Source: AWTP1-13 sp035258605
Lineage (GTDB): Bacteria; Pseudomonadota; Alphaproteobacteria; Rhizobiales; Hyphomicrobiaceae
Reading direction: 5' to 3'
NCBI GenBank assembly: GCA_035258605.1
Contig: DATFXD010000046.1
Coordinates: forward strand, 24,866-88,865
Length of the DNA: 64,000 nucleotides
Each line of letters begins with the position of its first letter. Positions within the stretch are counted from its first letter, which is position 1. The position numbers were made by a program, and so were the translations under genes. Of the stretch, positions 8,710-17,818 are shown one piece after another. The notes under the pieces are model-generated. The model saw nothing but the letters and a program-made list of their open reading frames with translations, searched no databases and was not told where the DNA came from.

Positions 8710-9954
8710 TCAACTCGGGCGCTCACCAGCAATCAAGGCCGCCAGGCGCGCGATGCCGGCGTCGATGTCCGCCTCGGTCGCGAGCGAATAGCTGAGCCGC
8801 AGCGTGTTGTGGCCGCTGCGATCGAAGTAGAAGGCGGCACCGGGGACGAAGGCCACGCCGGCGTCTGCGACCGCTTGCGGCAACAGTTGGCCGGCGTCCC
8901 GACCGGCGGGCAGCCGCAGCCACACGAACAGCCCGCCCTGGGGCTCGCTCCACTGGCAGCCGCTGGGCATGTGACGAGCCAACGCCGCCAGCATGGCATC
9001 GCGGCGCCGGCGATAGTGGCTGCGGGCCGCGGCGACCTGCCGGTCGAACACGGTCTCGGCCAGGTGATGCATCACCATCTGATTGACGGTGGCGCTGTTG
9101 AGATCGGACGCCTGCTTGATCAACACCAGCCGCCGGATCAGCGGCCGCGGACCAACGATCCAGCCAACCCTGAGACCCGGCGACAAGGTCTTGGAGAAGG
9201 TGCCGCAATAAATGGTGCGCACCGCCTCGATACTGCCGCAGCGCGCCAGGTCGAGGGCCAGGATCGCGGGCACCGGCGCGGCCTCGAAGTTCAAGGCGCT
9301 GTAGGCGCTATCTTCGAGGATCGCCATGTCGAGCTCGGCGGCGAGATCGAGCAGGCGGAGACGAGCCGACTGAGACAACGTCTCGCCGGTCGGATTGGCA
9401 AAATCCGGGACCACGTAGGCAAACTTGACGGCCCCGCCCGCCGCCGCGGCGGCGGTGCGATAGGACTGCGGCGTGCGGTTACCGTGCTCCGGCCGCAGCT
9501 CATCGTAGCGCGGCTCGTAGGCGGCAAAGGCCTGCAGCGCGCCGAGGTAGGTGGGCATGGTCACCAGCGCGGTATCGCCCGGAGACAGCAGCAAGCGGGC
9601 GAGGAATTCCAAGGCCTGCTGCGAACCACAGGTGATGATGACATTGTCGGTCTCGCAGGCAACGCCGAGGCGGGCCATGTAGCCGACGATCCATTGCCGC
9701 AGGGGCAAGTAGCCCTCGCTCACGGAGTACTGCAGGCTGGCGCCCGCGGCGGCGGGATCTGAGAGCACGCGCTGGTAGGCAGCCGCCACCTCGCCCACCG
9801 GAAACAGCGCGGGGTCGGGAATGCCGCCGGCAAAGGAGATGATATTGGGGCGGTCCAGGAGCTTCAGGAGTTCGCGGATCTCAGAGCCGACCATGCGCTG
9901 GGCCCGCCGCGCATACCGCCCCTCCCACCCCGCCGCTGACCCGCCGATCGTCAT
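8710..9954 (-). CDS. PLP-dependent aminotransferase (class I/II, aminoadipate transaminase-like)
   Basis: 414 residues. Fold-type I aminotransferase with the PLP lysine in YCGTFSKTLSPGLRVGW and the substrate-clamp region IISFAGGIPDPALFP near the N terminus. This is the pattern of 2-aminoadipate / multi-substrate transaminases and of the catalytic half of MocR regulators. No helix-turn-helix domain precedes it, so it is an enzyme and not a MocR regulator. The frame is open to 10050, but I place the start at ATG 9954. There AAGGA sits 8 bases upstream and the protein begins shortly before the family's conserved region. It shares direction with the aldo/keto reductase 75 bases downstream, so the two may be co-transcribed. 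Confidence 0.88.
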   Translation of the reverse strand: MTIGGSAAGWEGRYARRAQRMVGSEIRELLKLLDRPNIISFAGGIPDPALFPVGEVAAAYQRVLSDPAAAGASLQYSVSEGYLPLRQWIVGYMARLGVACETDNVIITCGSQQALEFLARLLLSPGDTALVTMPTYLGALQAFAAYEPRYDELRPEHGNRTPQSYRTAAAAAGGAVKFAYVVPDFANPTGETLSQSARLRLLDLAAELDMAILEDSAYSALNFEAAPVPAILALDLARCGSIEAVRTIYCGTFSKTLSPGLRVGWIVGPRPLIRRLVLIKQASDLNSATVNQMVMHHLAETVFDRQVAAARSHYRRRRDAMLAALARHMPSGCQWSEPQGGLFVWLRLPAGRDAGQLLPQAVADAGVAFVPGAAFYFDRSGHNTLRLSYSLATEADIDAGIARLAALIAGERPS

Positions 9955-10221
9955 CGCCGTAATCCTTGCAAAAACCCATTGCCCCACGGGCGCTGGGTCG
10001 CACCCGCCCCGGACATGCCAATTATGGCAGCAATGCTGACCTATTTGCAAGGTGGCGTAGGCTCAAGCGGCCCCCGCGGCGGGCTTTGAGCCGCTCGGCG
10101 CCGCCGCGGCGGCGGCCGGAGCAGCCACCAGCAGTGGTCCCGGCCCTTGCTTTGTGGGGTGCTGCGGCGGCGCCGGTGCCTTGCCAGCGGTCTTGGCACC
10201 AAGGCCTCGGCCTCGAACCCG

Positions 10222-11502
10222 TCAGCGCCCGAGGATGCCGAATTCGGAAAACGGCAGGAAGGCCACAAGGTCGCCCGGCTTCACCTCGGCCACGTCCTCG
10301 GGGACTTCGATCAGCCCGTCGGCGGCGCGCAATCCCGAAATGAGGCCGGAGCCGTCGCGGGGAAATTTGGCAACCGTCAGCCCGTCGCGGCCCGAGACCA
10401 GGTGACCGCGCCAAAACTCACGACGGCCGCGCTTGCGATTGGGGACGGCAAAGCCGGCGGGCAGCCGAAAGCGCTGCGGCTCGGGCCACCGCCCGCCGCC
10501 CAGGCGGCGCAGCATCGGCCACACATAAAGCAGGAAGCACACGAACACGGCCACCGGATTGCCGGGCAGTCCGACGACGACGCAATCGCCGATTTGACCG
10601 AAGGTCATGGGCCGTCCGGGTTTGATGGCGAGCTGCCAGAGGTGGCGCTTGCCGAGATCATCGAGCGCCGCCACCATATGGTCCTCCTCGCCGCGGCTGG
10701 CTCCGCCCGAGGCGATGATGACGTTGGCCCGCTTGGCGGCGTCGGCGAGCCGGCGCCGCACCACTGCGGCATCGTCGGGCATGATGCCGAGATCGGCGGT
10801 ATCGGCGCCGGTGGCGGCGATGAGACCACTGAGCATCGGCGAGTTGGCGTCGTAGACCTGACCCGGCTGCAAGCCCGCACCTGGCCGCACGATCTCATCA
10901 CCACTGGCCAGGATGGCGACCCGCAGCGGCGCGTAGCAGTCAACCTCGGTGCGCCCCAGCGAGGCCAGCGCCGCCAGCTCTTGCGGTCTCAGCACCGATC
11001 CGGCAGTAAGCACCGTTTCGCCGGCTTTGATGTCCTCGCCGGCGTTGCGCACATTGGCCTTGGCTTTGAGCCCGCTCGGAATGGTGACGAAGGTGCGGCC
11101 GTCCGCGCCGTGGCGGGTGACGTCCTCCTGCATCGCCACGGTGTCGTGACCGGTTGGCATTACGGCGCCGGTAAAGACCCGCACGGCGGTGGCGGTGCCG
11201 GCCGCCGCCGGGTGCGGGTGACCAGCGGCCGCCCGCCCCACCAGCTCAAGCGTCGTTGCCGCGTCCGGGTGCGCATCGGCAGCGGCAAACGAATAGCCAT
11301 CGACGGCGGCGTTGCGGTCGGCGGGCACGTCCTGCCCGGCAACGACGTCGGCGGCCAGGATCCGGTTCAAGGCCGCCGGGAGCGCCACCGAAGCTGCGCC
11401 CACGACTGGGTGGACGCGCGCGCGCAGGATCGCCAGCGCCTCGTCGTGGCGCATGCGGTCCCGGTCGCTGAGGAAACAGTCGTCGAGGAGCTTCCGGTCC
11501 AT
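10222..11502 (-). CDS. moeA: Molybdopterin molybdenumtransferase MoeA
   Basis: 426 residues. MoeA inserts molybdate into adenylylated molybdopterin, the last step of molybdenum cofactor assembly in the cytoplasm. Recognisable elements are DVPADRNAAVDGYSFAA near residue 60, VRVFTGAVMPTGHDTVAMQE near 105-125, the nucleotide-binding-like segment IIASGGASRGEEDH near 260, and VVVGLPGNPVAVFVCF near 310. The ATG at 11502 is preceded by GGGACGAAG. No moaA, mogA or molybdenum enzyme is next to it. It stands alone, in the same direction as the MlrC gene upstream. Confidence 0.95.
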   Translation of the reverse strand: MDRKLLDDCFLSDRDRMRHDEALAILRARVHPVVGAASVALPAALNRILAADVVAGQDVPADRNAAVDGYSFAAADAHPDAATTLELVGRAAAGHPHPAAAGTATAVRVFTGAVMPTGHDTVAMQEDVTRHGADGRTFVTIPSGLKAKANVRNAGEDIKAGETVLTAGSVLRPQELAALASLGRTEVDCYAPLRVAILASGDEIVRPGAGLQPGQVYDANSPMLSGLIAATGADTADLGIMPDDAAVVRRRLADAAKRANVIIASGGASRGEEDHMVAALDDLGKRHLWQLAIKPGRPMTFGQIGDCVVVGLPGNPVAVFVCFLLYVWPMLRRLGGGRWPEPQRFRLPAGFAVPNRKRGRREFWRGHLVSGRDGLTVAKFPRDGSGLISGLRAADGLIEVPEDVAEVKPGDLVAFLPFSEFGILGR

Positions 11503-11592
11503 ATCTTCGTCCCGCCGGCGTCGAGGCTCGAGCCATCAAGGCGGAGCCCGCAATCTAGCGAAAAACCCGATCCCAAGCCATGTCGGGGAGGC

Positions 11593-13062
11593 TCAAAGGA
11601 TCAACCCCGGCTCGCTGTCGTCGTCGAGTGGCCAGATTGGGCGTGTCACCTTGCGATAGGGCACACGACGATAGTCGCGCGACAGGGGCGCATCGCTATC
11701 GACGTAGAGCACCTTCTTGGCGATCGGCCCAAACGCCGCCATGAAATGGTTGGTGGATTTCAACACCAGCAGCTGCTTTTGCGTCGGATCGATGCCGAGG
11801 TTGCCGAACAGCTCCAGACCCAAGGCCTGGGTGCGATTGCTGATCAGCACGACGTCGACGCCGCCGACCCGAACCGCGGCACAGTCGCCGAGCGGAACCT
11901 TGGTCGGACCGAAGCTCTGCCAGCAATTCCGAGCCAGCCCGATCACGCGCACCTGACCATCGAAGGGCTGTCCCGAGGCCGGTCCGGTCTTGCCCCCGAG
12001 GCGCAAGGCAAAGCTGCTGCCCTCACCGGCGTCGAAGCACAGCCTGACCGCCACCGGATCCCAGATCGGCGCGATGGCGGCGGCTTTGACGTCGTTGGCT
12101 ACCAGGGCGCGCAGCACGTCAGTGTTGTCGGATGGCGCCCCGCCGCCGGCGTTGTCGGCCGGCTCGGCGATCACCACCGGGGCGGCATTGCTGGCGAGCG
12201 CGACGCCGATCGCGGCCTCGACGTCGAGGTATTCCGGCATGGTCTTGCCGCGCATGGCCACCAGTTCCTCACCAAGCGTGGTAGCCACCGCGTCGGCCTT
12301 CGCCTTGTCGGCATCGGCGATCACCAGCACGCGGCTCGACAGCTCCGGCACGTCGGCGTAGGGGAAGCCGTGGACAATCGAGATCGACAGGATGCCGTCC
12401 TTGCCCTCCATCGCCTTGATCTTGTCGACGAAGCCGCGCATCAGCGGCAAGGTGGTGGGATAGCTTTGGATCTGCCGGCAATCGTAGACCGACATCACCG
12501 GTTTGATCTTGCCGCGTAGGGTCGCCAGCACCAGATCGAGCAGGTCCTCGGCACGTTCGACCACGTCGGTGTGCGGGAACTCTTTATAGAGGACGATGAT
12601 GTCGGAAGCCGCCACCCGCTTGCGCGTCAGATGGCAGTGGGGATCGAGTTCGATGCCGATCACGCAGCGCTCGCCGACAAGCTCGCGCACGCGGGCCAGG
12701 ATGTCGCCCTCGACGTCATCATAGCCGAAGGCCACCATGGCGCCATGCAGACCGAGCAGCACGCCATCCACCGGCAGCGCTGCCCGGAGCTGCCCCAGGA
12801 TCTCATCGCGCATGGTTTCATAGTCGCGGCGGTTGGTGACGCCCGCCGGACTGGCCGCAAAGCAGCTGCCTTCGATCAGCTGGAAGCCGTCGCCGGCCGC
12901 CCGCCGACGCGCCACGAACAGCGGCGCTGTGCACATGCGGGCGGCGTCCTCGGGATGTTCCCCCGGGCGCAGGAACACGCTCTCCTGGTAGGAGGCGAGG
13001 CTGGTCGGCAGCGGCGAGAAGGTATTGGTCTCGGTCGCCAAGGTGGCGGTAAAGAGGCGCAT
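11593..13062 (-). CDS. M81 family metallopeptidase / MlrC-like protein
   Basis: 489 residues starting MRLFTATLATETNTFSPLP, the hallmark start of the MlrC (microcystinase C, DUF1485) family. LGLHGAMVAFGYDD and GIELDPHCHLT carry candidate metal-binding residues, and VIAEPADNAGGGAPSDNT is the typical central motif. Characterised relatives hydrolyse linear microcystin fragments, but most homologues occur far from microcystin degraders and probably act on other small peptides or amide metabolites. The frame extends to 13101, but the family start matches the ATG at 13062. The moeA gene follows 90 bases downstream in the same direction without an obvious functional link. Confidence 0.9.
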   Translation of the reverse strand: MRLFTATLATETNTFSPLPTSLASYQESVFLRPGEHPEDAARMCTAPLFVARRRAAGDGFQLIEGSCFAASPAGVTNRRDYETMRDEILGQLRAALPVDGVLLGLHGAMVAFGYDDVEGDILARVRELVGERCVIGIELDPHCHLTRKRVAASDIIVLYKEFPHTDVVERAEDLLDLVLATLRGKIKPVMSVYDCRQIQSYPTTLPLMRGFVDKIKAMEGKDGILSISIVHGFPYADVPELSSRVLVIADADKAKADAVATTLGEELVAMRGKTMPEYLDVEAAIGVALASNAAPVVIAEPADNAGGGAPSDNTDVLRALVANDVKAAAIAPIWDPVAVRLCFDAGEGSSFALRLGGKTGPASGQPFDGQVRVIGLARNCWQSFGPTKVPLGDCAAVRVGGVDVVLISNRTQALGLELFGNLGIDPTQKQLLVLKSTNHFMAAFGPIAKKVLYVDSDAPLSRDYRRVPYRKVTRPIWPLDDDSEPGLIL

Positions 13063-13281
13063 GTCTTTGCTCTCACCGGGATCGAGGGTCGCAGCCCCCA
13101 AAGCGAGCGCGGCGAACCGGCTCGGGCCGCACCCCTTGCTGGCCCAAGACCACGCCAGCCGTCAAGGGCGCGCGCGCTCGGCCGTGCGGCCCCGTGGCCC
13201 GCACCGCCTTTTCATCGCGGTTGCGGCCCAGGACTGCTAAAACCTCGCCAACCGATTGAGCCCGCGCGCGCGCCCCACGTT

Positions 13282-15636
13282 ATGAGCAGCCCACCCACGC
13301 CGACCTCCCCGCCAGCCGGCATGGCGAAGGCCGATGCCATCCGCCGGGCGATGGCGCTGCATCGCAGCGGTCGATTCGATGCCGCGGCCAAGATCTATCG
13401 CGCCGTGCTCGCCGCCGCTCCCGACGATGTTGATGCCTTGCATCTCCTTGGGGTGCTGCTCAGCGCGCAACAGCAATCGAGCGCCGGCATCGAGCTGATC
13501 CGCCGGGCGCTGGCGCTCGCGCCAAATTTTGCCAGCGCACACAATAACTTGGGCACGGCATTGCTGGCCGAGACGCGCGCCGAGGAGGCGCTCGTCGCGT
13601 TCCAGCGTGCGATCGACCTCAAGCCCGACTTCGCCGAGGCGCACAGCAATCGCGGCAACGCGCTGGCGCAATTGGACCGCCTCGAGGCGGCGGTCGACAG
13701 CCACCGGCACGCCATTGCGCACCAGCCTGATTACGCCGAGGCCCACAACAATCTGGGCAATGCCTTGATCGCGCTGGGGCGCTGGACGGAGGCCATCGAA
13801 GCCTGCCGCCACGCCGTCAAGATCCGGCCGACCTACGCCAAGGCCCACAACAATCTTGCCGTGGCGCTCGGCAAATTGCACCACTACGACGCGGCCTGCG
13901 AAAGCTTTCGCCGGGCGCTTGCCGCCAGCCCGGATTTTGTCGACGCCCATCGCGGTCTTGCCGAGATGCTGATGGCGACCGACCGGCACCAGGAGGCGAT
14001 CGCGGCGCTCGAGCGGGTGGTGGCGCTCCGCCCTGAGATGGCGGAGGCCCACAACAGCCTCGGCCGCGCGCTGAGCGCCCTTGAGCGCACCGCTGCCGCC
14101 GCCGCCAGTTATCGCCGCGCCATCGCTTTGGAGCCCGACCACGGCCCGGCGCACCACAATTTGGGCAACGCCCTGCTGGCCGCCGGCAGTCTCGATCAGG
14201 CCGCCGCCAGCTACCACCGCGCCGCCGAGCTGATGCCAGAGGACTGTCATGCGCTGCTGCACTATGTGCAGGTGGCAAATGCGATGTGTGCCTGGGACAG
14301 CGCCGCGCCAGCGGTCGAGGAAACGCTAGAGCGGCTGCGGCTTGGACGCTGCAACGGCCCGCCGCTGCCGCTGCTCGGCGTGAGCGACGATCCCGACCTC
14401 AACCTCAAGGCCGCGCACGCCTTTGTCGAGGCCACCATCGGCCGCGACCACGCTCCGCTGTGGCAGGGCGAAGCCTACCAACACGCCCGCATCCGCCTCG
14501 CCTATTTTTCCTGCCATCTGCGCGAACATCCGGCGGCGCGGCTGATCGTTGATCTGATCGAACGCCACGATCGGTCGCAATTTGAGGTCATTGCGGTGTC
14601 CTCCGGGCCCGACGACAGCAGCCAGCTGCGCCGCCGCATCGCCGCCGGCTGCGATCAGTTCGTCGATGTCGAGGCGCTCTCCGACCTTGCCATTGCCCAG
14701 CGCCTGCGCGCGCTCGAAGTCGATATCGTCATCGATCTCGATGGCCACACCGAAGGCAGCCGCAGCCGGGCGCTGGCCTGGCGGCCGGCGCCCGCGCAGG
14801 TCGCCTACCTCGGCTATCCGGCAAGCCTGGCGGCGCCCTACATCGATTATGCCATCGTCGACCACGTGCTGGTGCCGGACCGGCATCGGTCCGGTTACAG
14901 CGAACACTTGGTCTACCTGCCCGACAGCTTCCTGCCCAGCGACGGCCAGCGTTGGTCGCCACCACGACCGCGAGCGCGATCGGCGCATGGGCTGCCCGAG
15001 GCCGGCGTGGTGTTGTGCTGCTTCAATGGTGCGCACAAGATCACGGCACCCGTGTTCGACATCTGGATGCGGCTGCTGCAGGCGGTGCCGGGCAGCGTCC
15101 TGTGGCTGATGGCCGACAATCGCTGGGCGGAGGCCAACCTCAAAAGCGCCGCGGGCCAGCAGGGCGTCGACCCGCAGCGCCTCAGGTTTGCTCCGCCAGC
15201 GGCGCATCGCGACGGTCTCGGCCGCCTGCCGGCCGCCGACCTCTGTCTCGACACCTTCCCCTATAACGGCGGCGCCACCAGCAACGATGCGCTGTGGTGC
15301 GGGCTGCCCCTCATCACCTGCTGCGGCCGTGGCTTTGCCTCGCGCATGGGGGCTAGCCTGCTCGGCGCCATCGGCATGCCCGAACTGGTGACCACCTCGC
15401 TTGCCGAGTACGAGGCGCTCGCCCTTGAGCTGGCGCGGGCACCCGAGCGGCTGGCGCAGCTCAGCGGTGCGCTGGTTGCCAACAAGGTGCACTTACCACT
15501 GTTTGACGGTGAGCGATTTCGCCAGCACCTTGAGGCCGCTTATAGCGAAATGTCGCGCGCCAGCCGGGCCGGCGAGCCGCCGTCGTCGTTTGCCATCGAG
15601 CCGGCGTCCTCATCGGCGCCCGTAACGCCGCCTTGA
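13282..15636 (+). CDS. TPR protein with GT41 (O-GlcNAc transferase-like) glycosyltransferase domain
   Basis: 784 residues from ATG 13282. Nine consecutive TPR units (about residues 15-330) carry the recurring AEAHNNLGNAL pattern. From about residue 400 to 760 there is a GT41 / SPINDLY-type catalytic region: EHPAARL, DLDGHTEGSRSRALAWRPAP followed by QVAYLGYPAS, CCFNGAHKITAPVFDIW (Lys matching the UDP-binding lysine of OGTs) and DTFPYNGGATSNDALWCGLP. It should transfer a sugar from a UDP-sugar to Ser/Thr of a protein, probably chosen by the TPRs. The frame is open back to 12571, but that extension is opposite the MlrC gene and low in motif content. No flagellin or other obvious target is adjacent. 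Confidence 0.92.
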   Translation: MSSPPTPTSPPAGMAKADAIRRAMALHRSGRFDAAAKIYRAVLAAAPDDVDALHLLGVLLSAQQQSSAGIELIRRALALAPNFASAHNNLGTALLAETRAEEALVAFQRAIDLKPDFAEAHSNRGNALAQLDRLEAAVDSHRHAIAHQPDYAEAHNNLGNALIALGRWTEAIEACRHAVKIRPTYAKAHNNLAVALGKLHHYDAACESFRRALAASPDFVDAHRGLAEMLMATDRHQEAIAALERVVALRPEMAEAHNSLGRALSALERTAAAAASYRRAIALEPDHGPAHHNLGNALLAAGSLDQAAASYHRAAELMPEDCHALLHYVQVANAMCAWDSAAPAVEETLERLRLGRCNGPPLPLLGVSDDPDLNLKAAHAFVEATIGRDHAPLWQGEAYQHARIRLAYFSCHLREHPAARLIVDLIERHDRSQFEVIAVSSGPDDSSQLRRRIAAGCDQFVDVEALSDLAIAQRLRALEVDIVIDLDGHTEGSRSRALAWRPAPAQVAYLGYPASLAAPYIDYAIVDHVLVPDRHRSGYSEHLVYLPDSFLPSDGQRWSPPRPRARSAHGLPEAGVVLCCFNGAHKITAPVFDIWMRLLQAVPGSVLWLMADNRWAEANLKSAAGQQGVDPQRLRFAPPAAHRDGLGRLPAADLCLDTFPYNGGATSNDALWCGLPLITCCGRGFASRMGASLLGAIGMPELVTTSLAEYEALALELARAPERLAQLSGALVANKVHLPLFDGERFRQHLEAAYSEMSRASRAGEPPSSFAIEPASSSAPVTPP

Positions 15637-15694
15637 GCCGCTGCCAGCCGTTGGCCAACTGGGCCAACGAATAAGAACCGGAGCCACCAGCCCC

Positions 15695-17413
15695 ATGTCG
15701 AGAAAGATCCGCGGCGCCGATATCGTCGTTCGCGCCCTCGAGCGCGCGGGCTGCACCTGCGTCTTCACGCTCTCCGGCAACCATATCATGCCGATTTTTG
15801 ACGCCGCGTTCGGGTCGGGCCTGCGCTTGGTGCACGTCCGGCACGAGGCCGCCGCCGTGCATATGGCCGATGCCTGGGGCCGGCTCACCGGCCAATGCGG
15901 CATCGCTCTGGTCAGTGGCGGCGCCGCTCACGCCAATGCGGTGGCGGCGCTCACCACCGCCGCGGCCGCCGAATCCCCGGTGCTGCTGTTGTCGGGGCAT
16001 GCCGGCCACCACGAACTCGGCCGTGGCGCGTTCCAGGAGCTGCGCCAGGTCGAGATGGCAGCACCCGTGAGCAAAGCCGCCTGGATGGCGCGCACCACCC
16101 AAGCCCTGGCCGGCGACATCGCGCACGCCATCACCACGGCACGGTCAGGACGACCGGGGCCGGTGCATGTGAGCCTTCCCTTTGATCTCCTCACCGCCGA
16201 GACCGAGATCGGCCCCGATCTGATCCCGGACGCCCAGGCGTTTTGCCCACGCGCCCAGCGCCTGGCGCCGACGGCGGCCGATCAGGTGCTCGCCCGTGTG
16301 CGCCAGGCCAAGCGCCCGCTCTTTATCGGCGGGCCGCGGCTGTGTCACGGCACCGGCCCGGCGCTGCTCAGCGCGCTCCGGCTGGCGACGGGCGTGCCAG
16401 CGATCGGCCTGGAAAGCCCACGTGGCGTCAACGATCCGAGCCTTGGGCTGTTGGCCGAGGTGCTGAGCCGGGCCGATCTGATCGTGCTGTTGGGCAAGGC
16501 CCTCGACTTCACCTTGGGCTTTGCCGAGGCGCCGTTCGTGGACCCGGCCGCCGGCTTTATCGGCATCGATCCCGACGCTGCCCTGCTGGCCCGGCTGGCC
16601 CAGGACAAGGGCGAGCGGCTGCAGCTGTCGACCGTGGCCGACCCCGGCGACGCCGCCGAGACCCTAACCGCCCGCGCCCAAAGACCGGCATCGCCGGCGG
16701 CCGGGCCCAGTGAGGGGGCAAGTGAGGGCGCCAGTGACAGGGCCAGTGAGGGGGCCAGCGAGGGGGCCAGCGAGGGGGCGAGTGATTGGGCCAGTGAGGT
16801 CGACGCGGCGCTCGCCTATCGCCCCGCCACCTGGAGCAGCGCGGCATCGGCCAGCCCCGGCGCGCTACACCCGCTGCAGCTCTGCCGGGCGATCGCGCCC
16901 CGCCTGGCGGCCAGCGACGCGGCGGTCTTGATCTGTGACGGTGGCGAGATCGGTCAGTGGCCGCAGGCCGCGCTGGCCCCGCGGCGGCGGCTGATCAACG
17001 GTGTTGCCGGCGCCATCGGCGCGGCGATCCCGTTTGCAATCGCGGCCCGCGTTGCCGAGCCCAAGGCGCCCATCATCGCCGTCATGGGCGACGGCAGCTT
17101 CGGATTCCATATGGCGGAAATCGACACCGCCGTGCGCTATGGCCTGCCGTTCGTGGCTGTGGTCGGCAACGATGCCAGCTGGAATGCCGAACAGCAGATC
17201 CAGCTTCGTGACTACGGGCGCCAGCGCGTGCACGGCTTGGGGCTATTGCCCACCCGCTACGATCTGGTGGCGACCGCGCTCGGCGGTCATGGCGAGCTCG
17301 TGACCGAGGCCGAGGCGCTCGCCGGCGCCCTGGCGCGGGCGCTGGCGAGCGGCAAACCCGCCTGCGTCAATGTCATGATCGAGGGCGTGCCGGCGCCCCG
17401 CTACCAGCGCTAA
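15695..17413 (+). CDS. Thiamine diphosphate-dependent enzyme, acetolactate synthase-like
   Basis: 572 residues in the standard three-domain ThDP layout. The N-terminal Pyr domain has the catalytic Glu in HVRHEAAAVHMADAWGRLTG (near residue 52). The central domain contains LFIGGPRLCHG. The C-terminal PP domain has MGDGSFGFHMAEIDTA through GNDASW (near 465-497), the GDG...N motif for ThDP and Mg. Between the central and PP domains sits a repeated Ser-Glu-Gly-Ala linker (residues 339-368) encoded by a 12-bp tandem repeat. Activity could be acetolactate synthase-like, or decarboxylation of benzoylformate-type or oxalyl-type substrates; no ilvN is adjacent, so branched-chain synthesis is not indicated. 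It follows the GT41 gene by 58 bases. Confidence 0.88.
   Translation: MSRKIRGADIVVRALERAGCTCVFTLSGNHIMPIFDAAFGSGLRLVHVRHEAAAVHMADAWGRLTGQCGIALVSGGAAHANAVAALTTAAAAESPVLLLSGHAGHHELGRGAFQELRQVEMAAPVSKAAWMARTTQALAGDIAHAITTARSGRPGPVHVSLPFDLLTAETEIGPDLIPDAQAFCPRAQRLAPTAADQVLARVRQAKRPLFIGGPRLCHGTGPALLSALRLATGVPAIGLESPRGVNDPSLGLLAEVLSRADLIVLLGKALDFTLGFAEAPFVDPAAGFIGIDPDAALLARLAQDKGERLQLSTVADPGDAAETLTARAQRPASPAAGPSEGASEGASDRASEGASEGASEGASDWASEVDAALAYRPATWSSAASASPGALHPLQLCRAIAPRLAASDAAVLICDGGEIGQWPQAALAPRRRLINGVAGAIGAAIPFAIAARVAEPKAPIIAVMGDGSFGFHMAEIDTAVRYGLPFVAVVGNDASWNAEQQIQLRDYGRQRVHGLGLLPTRYDLVATALGGHGELVTEAEALAGALARALASGKPACVNVMIEGVPAPRYQR
16709..16801 (+). repeat. 12-bp in-frame tandem repeat (Ser-Glu-Gly-Ala linker)
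   Basis: Seven full units with consensus AGTGAGGGGGCC begin at 16709, 16721, 16733, 16745, 16757, 16769 and 16781, and a partial eighth at 16793. They encode SEGA, SEGA, SDRA, SEGA, SEGA, SEGA, SDWA, SE. The unit is a multiple of three, so copy-number change keeps the frame. Confidence 0.93.
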
Positions 17414-17538
17414 CGCTGGGGCTGCACGACCCATCCGGACGCTCCCCGGTGGCTGCTGGCGCAGCCGGCGAACCCCCTTGAGCTCAGCGACAACCGGCCT
17501 ATATCAGGGGTGATCGGGGCCTATCCAATGAGGCCAAC

Positions 17539-17793
17539 ATGCGAGCATTGACCATCCTTGCCACCGGCGCCGCCATCCTATTCGCCGGCGCCGCCGCGGC
17601 CCAGCCCGTGAACCAGGCGCAGCGGTTTCAGGACCGGTCTCCGCCCAGGCCGCCGGTGATCATCGACCGCCGGTCGCCGCTGCCGACGCCGCCGGAGCGT
17701 CAGGTTAATCCACCGCGCACCTTCCAGGATATCTCGCCGCCGATGCAGTCGCCGACGCCACTGTCACCGATGGCGCCGCGCGTCGGCGGTTAA
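17539..17793 (+). CDS. Small secreted proline-rich protein
   Basis: 84 residues. Residues 1-21 (MRALTILATGAAILFAGAAA) are a clear Sec signal peptide, likely cut after AAAA before QPVNQ. The mature 60 residues are rich in Pro, Arg and Gln with a repeated theme (FQDRSPPRPP and FQDISPPMQSP). No domain is recognised. GAGG lies 5 bases before the ATG, which supports the start. It converges on lpd with a 25-base gap and probably belongs to no operon. Confidence 0.65.
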   Translation: MRALTILATGAAILFAGAAAAQPVNQAQRFQDRSPPRPPVIIDRRSPLPTPPERQVNPPRTFQDISPPMQSPTPLSPMAPRVGG

Positions 17794-17818
17794 GGGGCGG
17801 CCAAGTTCCGCTGCCGGC

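Noticed and set aside
10147..12519. A 790-codon open frame opposite moeA and the MlrC gene
   Set aside because: Antisense shadow of two well-supported genes, no recognisable domain.
12571..13281. Upstream extension of the GT41 frame
   Set aside because: Lies opposite the MlrC gene, lacks TPR or GT motifs; the first TPR begins after 13282.
16709..16801. Tandem units considered as a CRISPR-like array
   Set aside because: No spacers; units are contiguous, 12 bp and in frame in a coding gene.
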